Shown: positions 50,793 through 64,000, counted from the first letter of the stretch. The stretch is DNA of 64,000 bases from Tyto alba (GCF_018691265.1 NW_024881324.1:6389730-6453729); one strand, 5' to 3'. Notes: generated by a model not told the origin, from the letters alone. Program-made: numbers and translations.

Positions 50793-52568
50793 AGGTATGC
50801 TATGTCATAAATCTAGAGTGATTTGGAAAGGCAAATGTACAAAAATTCAGTTACTAATGGTAAAATTACATCATTGGTTATAACTTTTATTTACTGTGTC
50901 CACTGAACTTTTAATTAAGCCACACACGTAAACTACTCCATTATATGCAACATTTTCCATGTATCTGTATTTCTGATTTTTATTGTGAATCTATAGTTTG
51001 GGTACTGTTTCAATTTGTATGAAATGTTTTTATGCCTGTAGCTCCAATTCTTTTAATGTCTTATATTGATATAGTCACCCTGCTTCAATTTAAAAACTAA
51101 ATCTAATATACAGAAAAGCTGATAGAACTATACTAGGTTGCTGGTAGGTATGACCTGTTACCACTTTTAGAGCAGACGGGCTGAATCAGATGTATACTGA
51201 ATGGAGGAGCGAGCCTGCTTCTAAACCAGCTTGTATTCAGATTTAGAACTGTCCTGCTTATTAGGACCAAGAAAAAATACGGAAATGTAAAGTTTAACCT
51301 ATATGCGGTTTAGATTATATATGCTGCTATGTAACTTATATAACAGCTTAATACATATCTATCTATATATAAATTGTATAACGGGTTAATTCAAAGTAAA
51401 AGATATGAAAGTAGTTATGTTTCAGTAGAATGCTTCAAAGTAGTTAACATTCAAAAAATGCCAACAAATCTCATAAGAGTTTTGTTCAGGAGTTTAACAA
51501 GTATTTGATGATAATTTACCATCATAAAGAAGTAATAAAATAATCCAAACAAGTGGCAGTATCACAGCTTCTCATTTTCTTTCATCTTAAATTTGTGCTA
51601 AAAATGATCGTCCAGGGGAAGCACAATTGCTCCCTGCTAATTTCTAATTAATGTTAACTGTCCAGGGATCACTGGCATACACTCATGGGAGAATACAAGG
51701 TTAAAATTACCTTCTGCTATGTGAGATATAAACCTTCACTCTCAATAGTCTCCCAAGTACAAAGACATAGTTTTGCAGGTCCTAACATTAAAACTAAGTC
51801 AAGATGATACCTGCATGCATGGGTAGATGCTAAAATGTATAAAGAAAGCAGATAAAGAAATAAAACTAAAAAGCCAAATATTAAAAACCATGCTTCCCTG
51901 TTCTACAGCATGTGTGAGCAACATTGATTAGAAAGTGGAATGACTCACACACGTATTTGGCTTCAATTACACGAGGTTGTCAATGCTGAAGTAGTGCTCT
52001 GCACTACAGAACTGTGCTCTGCAAATTAGGGCTAGAAAATGTCTCCTCTTATTTGAAAGGTACAGAAAATCATTTTAGGTAATATCTATTTTAGTGATTT
52101 AAATATACTTTAACACTTCAAGCCAACTTTTAAAGTTTTGTTATAAGAGCTCCTGCACTTGAGGATTGCATTTCCAAAACGTGTTCCCCTTCTTCCAGTC
52201 TTAGAAGACCTTGAGGCAGAGTTAATATTACTGCTGTGTTTCAGTTCATGATTTGTGACCACAGGCAAATGTGTAGATGTTTAACTAATATTAAATGAAT
52301 CCATAACATTTCATGCACCCAAGTATTATACTGATAGAAATTCCAAAACCATTCCCAAAATTTAGATGAGTTCCTTACTCCACAGGGTTTAATTTACAAA
52401 TTATTTTAAACATATTTCTGCTGATAACTATATTGGTTAATGAAAACTTCTCTCCCAGAACATTTAAATTACAGTGCACTGCTGCGCCCACAATGTTAAT
52501 TTTATACACTGACACATGCAAAAATAAGCCGTATCTATTGTACTTACTAATTGCAGCCAGAAAAAATG

Positions 52569-52620
52569 AAAACAAACACAAACAAACAAATAAACAACAA
52601 CAACAAAAACCCACCAAAAC
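52569..52620. repeat. A-rich simple repeat (AAAC/CAA)n
   Basis: Mixed AAAC, AAAT and CAA units over about 50 bp. No recognisable retroposon body precedes it. Confidence 0.85.
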
Positions 52621-53485
52621 TAAAACCATAAACACCATCACAAAAAAACTTGAAACACCTCCTGCGTTTTCCACTCTGGTGTATTCAAATTCCAATTTTC
52701 CTTTGCCTGTGTCCTCTCACCTATACTCACACCTATTCTAATTATCACGTAAGATCATAATAAACTATAGTGAAAGTAAGCTTCAGACTCTAATTCATAT
52801 GCAGACCCCAGTAGCTGATACAAAGCTGTGACAAAACTCCCAAGCTACCATTCTTGGCCAACTGTAAAACACATCACACTACACTGTGGTTATAGTCTAG
52901 TACTTCAGGAACTATTTAGAGGAAGATATCAAGGAGGTAAAGAAACAGGAAGGAAGAGAAGATTAAAAGGAGATTTAACAGAAACTCTGTTTGCTTGCTC
53001 TGATTTTGAAACAACAAACATTTTGAAGTGTCGTACCATTAAAAAAGAGGAATCTCTACTGCTATATTTTTTTCCCAGCTGTTAGGATTTTACAGTCAGT
53101 GTCAACAATTGCACAATTGCGAACTGAAATTAACACCAGCGAGCACAGCACTGTGTTTTGTTTTCTTCCATTCCAAAGTACCTGGCTACACCAGAAGTGA
53201 CAGACGTAGGTGAAATGAAGCAGACGCCTGGTTCTTCATGCGTTCAGTGTTATAACCAGTGCTTCTAGGTATGCAGTCTAACAGAGGTGGAGGAGGTCCA
53301 AGAGAATATACTACATGGAAAAACAGTTTGCTGGCCACAGTTCAGAGTTCAGCTGGCTGCCTCTGCATTTTCTGAGGACTGAGCATGAGTCAAGTACTCC
53401 CCAAAACTTAAGTCAACAGTGTGGGAGCAGCCATCCCACTACCGCAGAGAAATCATGCCAGTCTATTGTTCAAACCTGAAGACAT

Positions 53486-53509
53486 TGTCTGTCTGTCTGT
53501 CTCTCTCTG
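53486..53509. repeat. (TGTC)n-(TC)n short simple repeat
   Basis: Four TGTC units pass into TC dinucleotides. Confidence 0.9.
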
Positions 53510-56500
53510 CAGTCTTGGAAACAGCCCGTCCCTGAGCGACTCGCCTCTCACCAAGCACTGGGGCTAAAAGGTAACTGTGACTAGTAACTGTGAGACATAC
53601 ACACCCAGATTCAGCAGTAGCTACCAACGACCACACCAACCCTTTCTTAGATATGGTGTTTACCACTTTTGTAAGTAAGCTGAAGGCTTATGCTGCAATT
53701 TGACTCAACAAAAAAATCTTTCAATGAAGATAAATAGTTCAGAGGGATCACTACTTGTTTGTAATACGAAGATTTTTGTAGGACACTGATTCAGAACTGT
53801 CAGGGCAAGTAATGTCCAAAAGCTGTTACCCCAGAGCTGACTGAGAGCCTGTACAGAATCGTGCTCTGATCTCAGAAGCCATCTCTCCTGCTCGGGTTCA
53901 TAGCTCATTTGAATGCCAAGCAAGGAGGCATCTGACACTGCAAGCCAGAAGACAATTAATTTCTCTGACCTCTGGATTTTGACAATAAACAGTCTCTCCA
54001 CAGATTTCAGTAGTAATAGAGACACTCTGGCGCTATATTCTCCTATGCATAAGGTGTTTGGATACAATAACTTATTTTCCAGCTTGAACCTGCATCTGAA
54101 TCATGATTTTCTGGTAAGTGGATTGAGAATTTACATTAATTCTGTGCCGTTACATACAACCATATTTGAAATTACTTTATAACAGGAAGATGATATTGAA
54201 CAACTGTATTGTGGCAATTTCACCTACTAAACAAAATGAGAATTTTACATCACAATGAGCAGCAAAATATAAAGACAAAAAAGGTACGAGTGCACAAGAC
54301 AAGCAATTTAGTTGGGGAAAATAAACTCTCATATACTATAGCCACTATTCTTATGCACAAACCTGTTAAAATATCAGGTGTGGGATTACTTTGCCATGTA
54401 GTAAATAATAAGTTTACAACTATAAATATAATTCTCATTATAAAGAGGTGAATCATCAACTCATGAGTACAATTTACAAACCAATATAAAATGCACATGA
54501 AAACAAAATTGAGCTTCCCCAAAGTAGCTTGTAACATAGTCCCCAAATGAACGTAAACAGAAAACTTCTGAGTAGCAGAATTATCATGTCTCTTGCATGC
54601 AGTGGTGTTTTAATTATATAGCTACACTTTTAAAGAGGTTTAACAACTTTTGCATATTTCCACTTAGTAGTTTTCTTCATTTAAGCATTTTAGGGATAAA
54701 GAAAATAACCATTAAAGCTACTGCTCAGCTGTAGAATCACTGCATTTTTTATTTCTTCAAACATTCTTTCCCCCTGAAAGTTTGACACAAAAGAAACTTC
54801 AACCAGTGCTTATCAGCTGGCCAACTACCACATTCACCAAAAATTCTTCTGTTCCATATTGTTCTATATGACCAAAGTAATACGGCTTTAAAAATTCATT
54901 TATTACCTAGTACTATGCTGAAAATCAGAAAAACGTACACATGTAAATGAACAAATACTTATTTTTTTTAATGTATCACACCTGAAAATTTAATACCATC
55001 ATCAGAATTGTCACACCTGAACACTATAAGGTGCACACATGATGCATCTTGGATTTGTACGTATACTGATATGCTAAGATAATAAATACTTAAATATCTT
55101 AACATATGTTTGAAAATGCTTAAAAACTCAGGAGCAAATTAAAACTGAGAATTACCTGTCAAATCAATCTGTTATTAAGCAAATATGCATGAATTAAAGT
55201 TACTATTGTTTTAAAAACAAGTTAGAATGGAACTGTGGGGGGAACTCTAAGTTCTGACCCAGATGTTGAAACACAATGACAGTATTTATTCAGAAAAAAT
55301 AAATTATTTCAGTTATTGTATTTTAAAAATATCAGAGTAATATGATATCTTAGTAAGTAAACCCAAGCATTTAAAAATCATAAATATTAAATGTTTTAAG
55401 AAGACTAATTCCTAATACAGCACGATGCTTACAATTCCTTCCTTTTAACCTTACTGCAGATGTTATATCATTACTTCCAAAAAAACACATTCACATGCCC
55501 TAAGGGTGAGAAGGAAAAAGAAAAAAAGATAACATCTTGCTACATTTAAGAAACTGGGAATTTGATGCACGTTACTAATTCCTATTCAATCATCTAACAA
55601 TACTCTCATTAGGATTTTGCAGAAGAAAACTGCAGGTAAGACTCACCAGAAAAAGGAAAGCCTAACCATAACTACGTACAGACAGTATCACTCCAGACAA
55701 CTTTACTAGTTATATTTAGTAAAAAAAGTAAGCCAGCTTCTATGACGTGTATAATAATAAGACTAAATAATTTTTACATTTAATTAGGGGGCATATCTCT
55801 TCTCTCCAGCAACCAATAAAAAAATTATTCCTCTGAACTTTGACCAAAGCAGAACATCAGAGCATTGCGATGTGTGAACGCCCTGTGTGCCACTCAGCCT
55901 GAACTCAGCAAGCTGTGCTCACCCCACAGGATTCACCCACCCGTTTCCACACATACCTACAGGAGTGGAACAGTGGCAAGTGCCAGAAACGTGCTGCCTC
56001 CCCCCCCAGTAATGATTCTCTATCTCCAGAAAAATTATGTACATTATTTAGAAGAAAATTCTGTAAAACAGGAGGACCATGCACATCCTGCTTCAATGAG
56101 ACATTACGCAGAACCAAATTGCTCCAGAAGCTGAAAAGACCTCATATCAAAAATTATGGAGCATGCAGAAATTTTGAAATCATAGTTTCCTAGACAGTAC
56201 TTTCCCCCGAAATAAATAGGTTGAAGTTACACTGAGTGCCATCTAATCTTCAGAGCAGTCTGTAACTTTGGAATTACTTTATGTTAACATCACATTGCAT
56301 GATTCAATTTGGACTTCAGCATTTGCACATGTACCTCCTCAGGCTAAGAGTGATCAGCACATGAGCAGCAGTCTGACAGATGTACCAGCAACTGAGTAAG
56401 CCACAGGAAAATGCGGATTTCATCCATGCTCGTACTGTGAATTTGGGTAACCTACTGTAGCTGTAGGATATGCATATGCAAAAAAAAACAGATACCCCTT

Positions 56501-58557
56501 TATTACAAAGGGTACTGTTACCATGGTTTGCATTGAAACCCCAAGTCCGCTGCTCACAAAAGGTATGATCCTCTTTAAGAAAGACAGCTTCTGAAAAATG
56601 AGCACTCTGAACTGCCAAAGAGATACCCCCATCGGGTTTCAGCATTATTTTACCACACATATCAAAGAGTTGTGGGTTTTTTTAAACCCAGTTCTACATT
56701 CTCATTTTTGTACTACCCCTAATTAGTATAACCATATTACAACATGTGCTACAGTCCTCCAAGTTGACTGACTCACATGCCTTATGGAAGAGTTCTAGGC
56801 CCGTGCATTTTACAACCTCATTTAAATCTGAATTCGGTGGTCTGGAAGAAACAATTGGAAGGAAGAGGTAAGCAAGGATAAGCACAACAGCGAAACATCA
56901 AATTCTTGCTTTTTAAAAAAGCCCCAAACTTATGGGAACAAAAAGCTTGTCTCATATTAATTACAGTTATTAAGCACAGAATCTGGTGTAAAAATACTCC
57001 ACAGGTTTTATTCCCAACACTTCTTGTGGGTATGTGATTAAGTAAAAACATAAGTAACTATGTTTACGAAAACATCCTCAAAACTTCAGAGAATCCATTA
57101 CACTGTTATATGTATACTCTTTAGAGCAAATAACTCGTATAGCAAGATACAAAACAGTGTTCCCAGTAGGAAAAAGTCAGACTATTTCAAGGTAAATGTT
57201 TTTTGTTGCTCTAAAATTATAAAAAAAGAAAACTTGAACTTCTAGAGGTCGCTGTCATTAAAACTTTTGCTATGCCCTGTGTGTTTTCAGAGGACTTCTG
57301 TCAAGCTATAATTAACGTAGACGAGGCTGTTTTCTTTCAGTCATACAGCCAGAGACTTTAATAATTTCTTTATCTATACACACATATAAGAAAATAAAGG
57401 CTGTAAAGTGAACTTAACAAACATTCATGTTGTTCAATACAGATGACTCACAGCTAACTTGTTATTAACAGATTATTTTTTTAAAAAGTGCCTATAAAAG
57501 TTCTGCAAAGAACAACCCCAAACCTAATCCCAACTTCAGCTGCAGGTTTAAATTCCCCTTCCAGCAAGTGATGTTCTCCTCCAGCACTGTTACATAAGGA
57601 GTTTAATAGTCACACTTTACAAAGCATGGGACCACCAAAAGTAGAAAAAAGCAGGCAGTTCTGGCAGCTGCCATCTCAAGGTACAAGCAACAAAGTAACT
57701 ACGAGCCTACAGTCCAGAAAACTCTAATATCCTTCGTGTATTTGGCATGAAAGACTATGTTATAAAATGGTAACCAGTAATTTATAAAGTGGCAACAGAT
57801 CTAATTATGAGAACTGTGCCGTGTCTGTCTGGTGAAAAACCCCCACGGTTTAGTTTTTGGTGCTAATTCAATACTTTTTACAAACACTCAATTCATTAAA
57901 ACACTACAAAAGAGAGACACATTTGGTAAAGTGATTAGTTCAGACTCCAAGTGCAGACAAAAGACAGAGACGAGTCTAGAGATTGAGGTATAAAATTACA
58001 GATAAGTACCAAATACACTCAGCAATTTCTTAGCAGAAAACATCATAAGGATTTTAAACAGATGACATTTGCATTTGCAGTAGTTAGACTGACAGAACAG
58101 ATGTACTAAAACCCATTAAAAAAAGCCTAAATCTGAAAGACTTGTCACGCTTTGTTAGGGCCACGATTTGCACATCTGCAAAATGAGCTCAACGATGTCT
58201 CTGAGAAACAAAAGCGCATTTTCAAAAAGAAAATGAAACACATTCATGCTGTAGAAAAAGTGCCGGAGCTGTTACAGTCTACTTCATAATTACCCACATT
58301 TTGCAAGTGAGTAGAAAAATGTATATAAAACCAGTAGATTATTTAAAAATTATTCTATTAGTTGCCTTCAAATTCTAGTTTCAGTAACTGTCACAGTAAT
58401 GTGATAAAGACAATACTACTGCCACAAGGCCTGGGATAGTTTCAAAACTGCCGGTCGTCTGGAATAGGTGCAAATCTGATGATGACTCATTTAGCCATTT
58501 ATCTTTCAATGTGGACTTAATATTTAGGAGCTCACTGTAAGGACATCTTTCAGAATA

Positions 58558-58588
58558 AAATTATTTACAGTTATAAATTATTTACAGT
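58558..58588. repeat. Two exact 14-bp direct repeats (17-bp period)
   Basis: AAATTATTTACAGT occurs at 58558-58571 and again at 58575-58588, separated by TAT. Each copy contains an ATTTAC (forkhead-like) core. Confidence 0.93.
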
Positions 58589-60635
58589 GTTTGGAATTTT
58601 CTTGGTTATCCAAATAACAGTATTTAGAAACAAGCTTTTGGGAAGGTATTTCTTCCCTGTTCATCAGCCAAAATTAGCTATTAGAAAACAGAAAAAAGTT
58701 TTCAAGCAGAAGACTTCTGGATGGCAATACACTCACTTGCCCAAGACATACAGACAGATGCTATGATAATCAGCTGATTGCCCACATAAGCTTTTATGGT
58801 ATGTGTTACAATGCCCAAAATAAGAACAAGGTCACAACAGGAGACTTGAACCTGGGAAACGTATTACTGCTTGTGAAATTGCTCAGAATGGCAAGAGCAG
58901 CCATACTGAAACATACTGGACAAAATTATATTGAGAAAGCCGACTGTGAAAACTTTCATTCAGACACTCAAATATTGCTGTAAAAACTAAGACTAATGTG
59001 GATATTCAGCATGATTGGGAGGACACAGTAGCTGAATCCACTTTGCTCCCAGCCACACTATTTTACCCCCAAAGCAACCCGTCTAAACATCCAAGCAAAT
59101 GCAGTCTGGCTGCCACTGCAACAGAAGAGACAGAAGTCAGGGCAGATCAAAAGAAACACATGACAGTCCCTGCTGAATCCCCCCCAAATCCTTAAAAACA
59201 GAATTAAGAGGTGGCCTAGGAAGCTGCTGGAGTTACCATTTGTTGGCTTAACTCCTTGTAAAGCAACAGGGAAGGAGGCAGGCTCCCCCAAGCCAGCTGT
59301 CCCAAAGGACTATATAACACCTACTCTCAATTTGGACAGTGTCTCCAGTTTCTTCAGACGTTCAGCAGTTGTCTGTAATTACTGGGCAACTAAGGTTCGA
59401 GTTTACACACAAGTGATTAATCTTCTCCCAAGCTTGCAATTTATTTTCCAAAGCACTCATTTACTTCTAGTTCTGCACCTCCTTTTTCCAACTGCATGTA
59501 ATTATATATCTACATATGCTGAAAAATCAATACTTGATTACCACTGAAAGTAACGGAGGCTAGGACAGGTTTACTAATAGGTCTGATTTTAACGGAGAAG
59601 AGAGAAATGGCGCAAAAAAAGAACAGAACCTTCTGCCTGAGAGATCTGCTGCTCTCCCCTCTGGCAGCCCAAGTTTGCTGGCTTTCAGATGATATTGGAA
59701 AGCTCAGACGTTTCCAGTATGAATTATGAGACAATCTCAAGTGAACAGCAGCAGCCACCCATAATTAATATTACGCTTCTATGTCAGAACACAAACAAAA
59801 ACAAACCGGGAGGCAAACCCAGCTTTTCCTCAGCATTATGCTATTTCCAAACCCAGAAAGGTATAGTGTTTCAGCCTAGCTGTAAATTTACCTACTTTGT
59901 CTACATTTTTGTTTTACAATTCTCTTATCAAGTGGCAGTAATAGGGAAAGGTTAATATAAACTTTGATGAACGTCACAATCGCTTCACAAACCAGAAACG
60001 TAGGAGAATACAGTATGGACAACAATAGCAATCAAGAAATCCGGAAAACCAGTCTAAGGATTTTTTTTTTCATGGGTATATATTAGCACTGCTGATTATT
60101 CAAGCAATTACAGAATATGACATTCAGGTCTCAGGTTTCTTTAACTAAAATATATTCCAACTGTTTGCTTTTATCAGGAAAAGTAAATTTCAAGGAATTA
60201 CGTTTCAAAACTTTGAGATAATTAAAGCAGTCTTGCTCTTTTTGCAAGTACAAACATCACCTTTCAGAAATATAATTTATGCTGAATCTTGAAAGTCGAG
60301 ATCACTTGAAAAACAACTTACATTTTGATATAATGGCATCACAATTAAAAGATTTTCTGATATAAGACTAAATTGGTCTTTGGATTAAATTTACTAAAGA
60401 TCCTGTATTTACTTGCAAACACATTGAAATTGATCTCTCGTCCAGGAATCAGTCTTGTGAACAGTCCCTCCAGACTACTGTCCCTAAAGACTCCAGAGTA
60501 GGGCACTAGTCCCTACTCCCTACAGACTACGTACGAATTGTACAGGATCACATTCTAAATTAATCAGCACATCCTCATTTCCTCTATGCTGTTGCTCTCT
60601 AGAATAGTTTACAAATTAATCCTCAGTAAAGATAT

Positions 60636-60658
60636 ACACACACACACACACACACACA
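60636..60658. repeat. (CA)n microsatellite
   Basis: Uninterrupted AC dinucleotides, about 11-12 units. Confidence 0.97.
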
Positions 60659-63600
60659 TATCTGTAGATCAGCTACTGACCTATCCACTACAGAACAGTG
60701 TCTTTCTGAATACTTGAAGTTACTGAAATTTCAATGCAAAAAAAGTGCAAAATGTCAAAGAAGGAGTTTCTAAAAAAAGTATAAACCAAGACTTCTGTGG
60801 TTCAGCTTTTCAGTCTAATGGATTTGCGTTTCTGACTTTATATTCTATACATTTTGCTATTGATCTTCATAATAAACCAAAAATGTCAACCTGGCTGGGG
60901 AGAGTGGCTTGAAAAAACAAAGTGATGCATATCAAAAGACTGCACTAGAACATCAATGTTAATTTGTAAAGTGCATTTCTAAGGTTCCTGCCTGAAGAAA
61001 GAGTCCTCAAAGACACAAAAAATGTGACTTGTCCAAATTCATAGTCTCGGAGGGTCTAGAATGCTCCATTCTTTTAAGAAGTGAGTTTCCACACAAAAAG
61101 TAATTGCTTTGGAGAATTCTAGCTTCTCTGCAAGGCGTTCTGTGCTCAGCAGGATATAAATAAATCCCCACTCTCAGACGGAAATACCTCTACAGTCACT
61201 CCTGGCTCTCCCAAGGAAGGAAAGGCATCTGCTCCTTCTTCTGGGAGAAGAAAGTCCCAGAATGTTTTTCTGGCCGGATCGAGAAAAGAAAGGTTCAGGA
61301 ATCACTTTGGTATCTTTGGGGTCCCAAAACTAAGAAGATGACATGGTTCCTTCTTCTCCTTTTCTCCTTCATTTTTTACACACTGTACTTCATTTTTATT
61401 TGCTCAGATGTTTGAACTGAAGTTATTAAGCACTTGACCGATAACCATATAATTTCTTGATGTGTGGCTTTACTTCTACAGCAGGTTAGCCTATACAATT
61501 GCTGGTTTAATAGAGTTTTAGGTGAAGATACTATCAGAGCAGATGTCACATTTTAGAGACAAAAGCACCATTTGGAATCTACTGATAAGACCCTGTATGT
61601 TTTTCATAGGAAGCTTCTAGATGACTTTATGGTCCTAGCAATAGAGAAAGGAGATATAGGGGCTTCTACTTATGTATTATTTTACGTTTTTGATAAAAGG
61701 AAGATGGAAATAATCCCTTTTGGCTATTAAAGTAGTTCAAACACATATTTAATTTTAGCTATTCTGGCTCTGGGCTCTGGAGTTGTCTGCAGCATTGTTA
61801 AGTCCTGGCAAACTTTGTGCTGAGATCTTTATGGGAATATCTGCATGGGAATGTAATAGCTGGCTGCTGCCATCAGAGGAGAGACTGTAAATGAAGACAC
61901 TATGCTCTTAAGTGCAAAAGAAAAAAAAATAGTTTTACAGATGTGCACATGTTCAAATATCCAAAACATTTTCTCTGCCTTGCTCATCCTGCTGCCATAT
62001 GGTACCAAGAATTTTCCATCTTAATGTTTGGAGACTGTTTTCTAACAGGACCTACTAGATAATTTGGTAGTTTCTTAATAAGCAGGATAAATAAAGTTTA
62101 TTATTATTTAAAATTAAGACATCAAACCAATTCTTTCTTCCTTGTTAAGTTCACTACAAAAAAGCCTGTGGAAAAAGACGTATGTCATAGATTACTGTAT
62201 ATTCAATGGCCAGCTGTTTTAAATTTGGATATTAAGTAATTCACTCTTTTCTGTGTGCAAGAGCTGAATGATTTAATAAATTCCCATATGCCCCAACATG
62301 TGCCAGCTACACTAGGTTATCGAAAATCCAGCTGCTGTTATGATAGTAGCTGCCAATGCTAAAACTACTGAAGAGAATAATGAATAAGCTTCAAGTCAAC
62401 TAAGACCTAAACTGATACAGTCCCCACTTAAGATACGTGGGAATACAATATATCTGTTAATTAAAAACTATCACTGATCCATAGTCACATGAAAATGAAA
62501 TGCCTAGAATTCATGTGCATTGTTTAGGGTGGAAAATTAATGCCAAATCAACCTGTATGAAGACAAGCAGCTCCATTTCTATCAGTTGTCCTAGATGCAT
62601 AGGAAAGTCCTATAAACTACACATACAGTTTGCAAAACAGTCACCGTTTCCTTTTCTTTCTTACATGTTCTTCCTTACATTCCTATGCAGCTCTTCAATT
62701 ACATGTTTTACATAGCTGGAATGTCAGATTTTTCAGTGAACATGAAAAATTATGGTAATGATCATGAAAATTTGATTATTTTATGTAGAAGTATTTTAAT
62801 GCAATTTAAGAGTCAAAGTAACAAGTCCACCACCTTTCATTCATCAAAACAAGCACACAAACAACAACAACAAAAAGGCAGAATAAGAGAGAAAGTAGCC
62901 AAACAAGGTGACCGATAATTCTCTAGACCTCTATTTTTAGGAAAATCAATACAAAAATATCCATTAAAAGATGTCACTATTAAATTTTAAAATCTAACAA
63001 AATACTTCCTTGGATATTAAATTATTACTTGTAGTTACAAAAGCTTTGCAGGTGAATATAACATTTGTCTTAAGGTCAGCATAAGTAAACACATTACGAT
63101 ACACTCTTACTTCTCACCATTAGCTCTATTAAGGGAAATAACTTTGAAATTATCCTAGAAATCATCAATCCCATAAACCAGATAAGAGTATTACTATACC
63201 GATGTAAATGTACATCAGCTATAGGACATAAAATACTTATTTAAAAGAAAACAAAACACAAACAACCATTCACATTTGCTGGTGCTGGATCTTCTCCAGT
63301 ACACAAAGTATACAGTGCTCAAAAGCCACATTAAAGAGGACTTCAATAACTTCAACTTCAAGCAGTCTATATATAGTAGTTTAAGTATAAGAAGTAATTT
63401 AAGAATGTATTATTTGAAAAAGATTAGGAATATATTGACAAATTAAAAGCATGTCATGCAGAGATTTAAGATGCTTATAAAAGCTCAAGAAAAGGGGCAA
63501 ACCACATCAAGGGGCTTACAGAAAACTCAAAGACTTTGAAAGCTTAAAGAAGCTCATTCTTTTTCATACCTTAATTATGAAGTTACAAGTAATTGTGTTT

Positions 63601-63668
63601 TCAGCCACAAGTTCTTGACATTGCAAAAAACCCAACACTGTTATTTTCTCAAATATTAGTAAACTTAC

Positions 63669-63814
63669 TTTTCTTTAAGAAAATCCACTACTTGTTTGAA
63701 GTCTGCCACGCAGTATTCTCTTTTCATGTCCATGAGCACACTGTCAGAGGCTGACTGGACCGGTATGTGTAGGAAAGCATATACTCTTGGATGACTGAGA
63801 ATCTTTGCCATTTC
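63669..63814 (-). CDS. CDKAL1: CDKAL1 internal coding exon (radical-SAM domain, upstream of the two exons)
   Basis: This 146-bp exon is read on the minus strand and encodes 48 codons plus two bases, beginning [20 protein letters not shown] and ending VVDFLKE. CDKAL1 is the eukaryotic threonylcarbamoyladenosine tRNA methylthiotransferase; it converts t6A37 to ms2t6A37 in tRNA-Lys(UUU) and is anchored in the ER membrane by its C-terminal tail. The segment carries the family motif [17 protein letters not shown], the counterpart of the HxPvQSGsd..L..M.R stretch in the radical-SAM barrel of MiaB/MtaB-type enzymes. The exon is bounded by a pyrimidine-rich acceptor ending cttag (AG at 63815-63816) and by a GTAAGT donor (63668 downward). 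It starts in phase 0 and ends after two codon bases (AA), which the next exon completes with A to give Lys. The reading frame is intact. The Fe-S-binding CxxxCxxC region and the N-terminus lie upstream, outside the window. The identity is recalled from the conserved human sequence. Confidence 0.97.
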
Positions 63815-64000
63815 CTAAGAGTTATTCAAAAAGAAAAAAAGCCTTAAAGCATTATGAAAACAATACACAGAACTCCTTTAAATTAACATATGGGAAAGTA
63901 TCAGCAGTAACACTTTTGAAACTCAAACAATACTGAGTTGCATCAGCCCAGTTTGAAACAGTACGGATAGGTGAAAATATTTGGAAGCAATTTTTTTTTT
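63815..64000 (-). other. CDKAL1: CDKAL1 intron upstream of exon 63669-63814 (partial)
   Basis: Only the last 186 bases before the acceptor are present. A pyrimidine tract on the minus strand (about 63826-63845) and the cttag acceptor are visible. The window ends in a T run. Nothing else is recognised. Confidence 0.9.

Larger units (their letters stand above)
50799..63662. other. Intron sequence without recognised large elements
   Basis: AT-rich sequence containing only short simple repeats (52569, 53486, 60636) and the direct repeat at 58558-58588. No LINE, LTR or DNA-transposon body could be recognised. Confidence 0.6.
32223..63668 (-). other. CDKAL1: CDKAL1 intron between the two exons (31,446 bp, phase 2)
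   Basis: This GT-AG intron lies between the two CDKAL1 exons, with donor GTAAGT at the high-coordinate end and acceptor tttctttacag at the low-coordinate end. It splits a Lys codon AA|A. It contains a recombined CR1 copy and a CR1 tail (about 32690-33822), a long AT-rich stretch with few recognisable repeats (about 34,000-41,500), an old antisense CR1 (about 41520-42200), a GC-rich tandem-unit element (49975-50792) and short microsatellites. Many short ORFs occur on both strands. None shows a domain, an exon-like pair of splice sites or coherent coding character, so none is annotated. Confidence 0.93.

Noticed and set aside
1..64000. CRISPR arrays, operons, phage or other bacterial systems
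   Set aside because: No direct-repeat/spacer arrays and no dense coding. Spliced exons and avian retroelements show this is vertebrate intronic DNA.

Overview
This window is vertebrate nuclear DNA, most likely from a bird. It is AT-rich and almost entirely non-coding. Two short, correctly spliced coding blocks on the minus strand (32042-32222 and 63669-63814) encode adjacent parts of CDKAL1, the radical-SAM tRNA methylthiotransferase. Together they give about 108 residues of the catalytic domain. They are joined by one 31,446-bp intron whose splice phase closes exactly (AA|A = Lys). The window therefore lies wholly inside the CDKAL1 transcription unit, with further introns running off both ends. 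No other protein-coding gene, tRNA, rRNA or CRISPR array could be supported.

The bird assignment rests on the repeats. These are a CR1 LINE with the typical avian 3' tail (about 32690-33364), a second CR1 tail (about 33735-33822) and a much older antisense CR1 (about 41520-42200). There is also a solo LTR of the alpharetrovirus (avian leukosis-like) type with a perfect 6-bp target-site duplication (28797-29072), and a second solo LTR of a family common in birds (20716-21355). A GC-rich LTR-like element with about 45-51-bp internal tandem units lies at 49975-50792. The species cannot be determined from this.

Layout: 1-32041 is the intron downstream of the second exon in gene order. It holds a perfect 14-bp-arm palindrome (3974-4004), the two solo LTRs, an ATG/AAT microsatellite and a few GC-richer patches of unknown origin. 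32223-63668 is the intron between the two exons. It begins with the CR1 cluster, then a long repeat-poor AT-rich stretch (about 34,000-41,500) with conserved-element character: an RFX-type X-box, a CpG-containing nested hairpin at 38567-38612, and FOX/SOX-like motifs. After that come the old CR1, the GC-rich tandem element and unremarkable AT-rich sequence. 63815-64000 is the next intron.

I found no previously undescribed gene system. The most interesting items are the sense-oriented alpharetroviral LTR with an intact poly(A) signal about 3 kb past a CDKAL1 exon, the CR1 copy whose ORF1 is fused almost directly to its 3' tail, and several small inverted-repeat structures. The repeat-poor part of the large intron could hold distal enhancers, since CDKAL1 introns in vertebrates are known to carry conserved elements attributed to the neighbouring SOX4 gene. 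Testing that needs an alignment I could not run.
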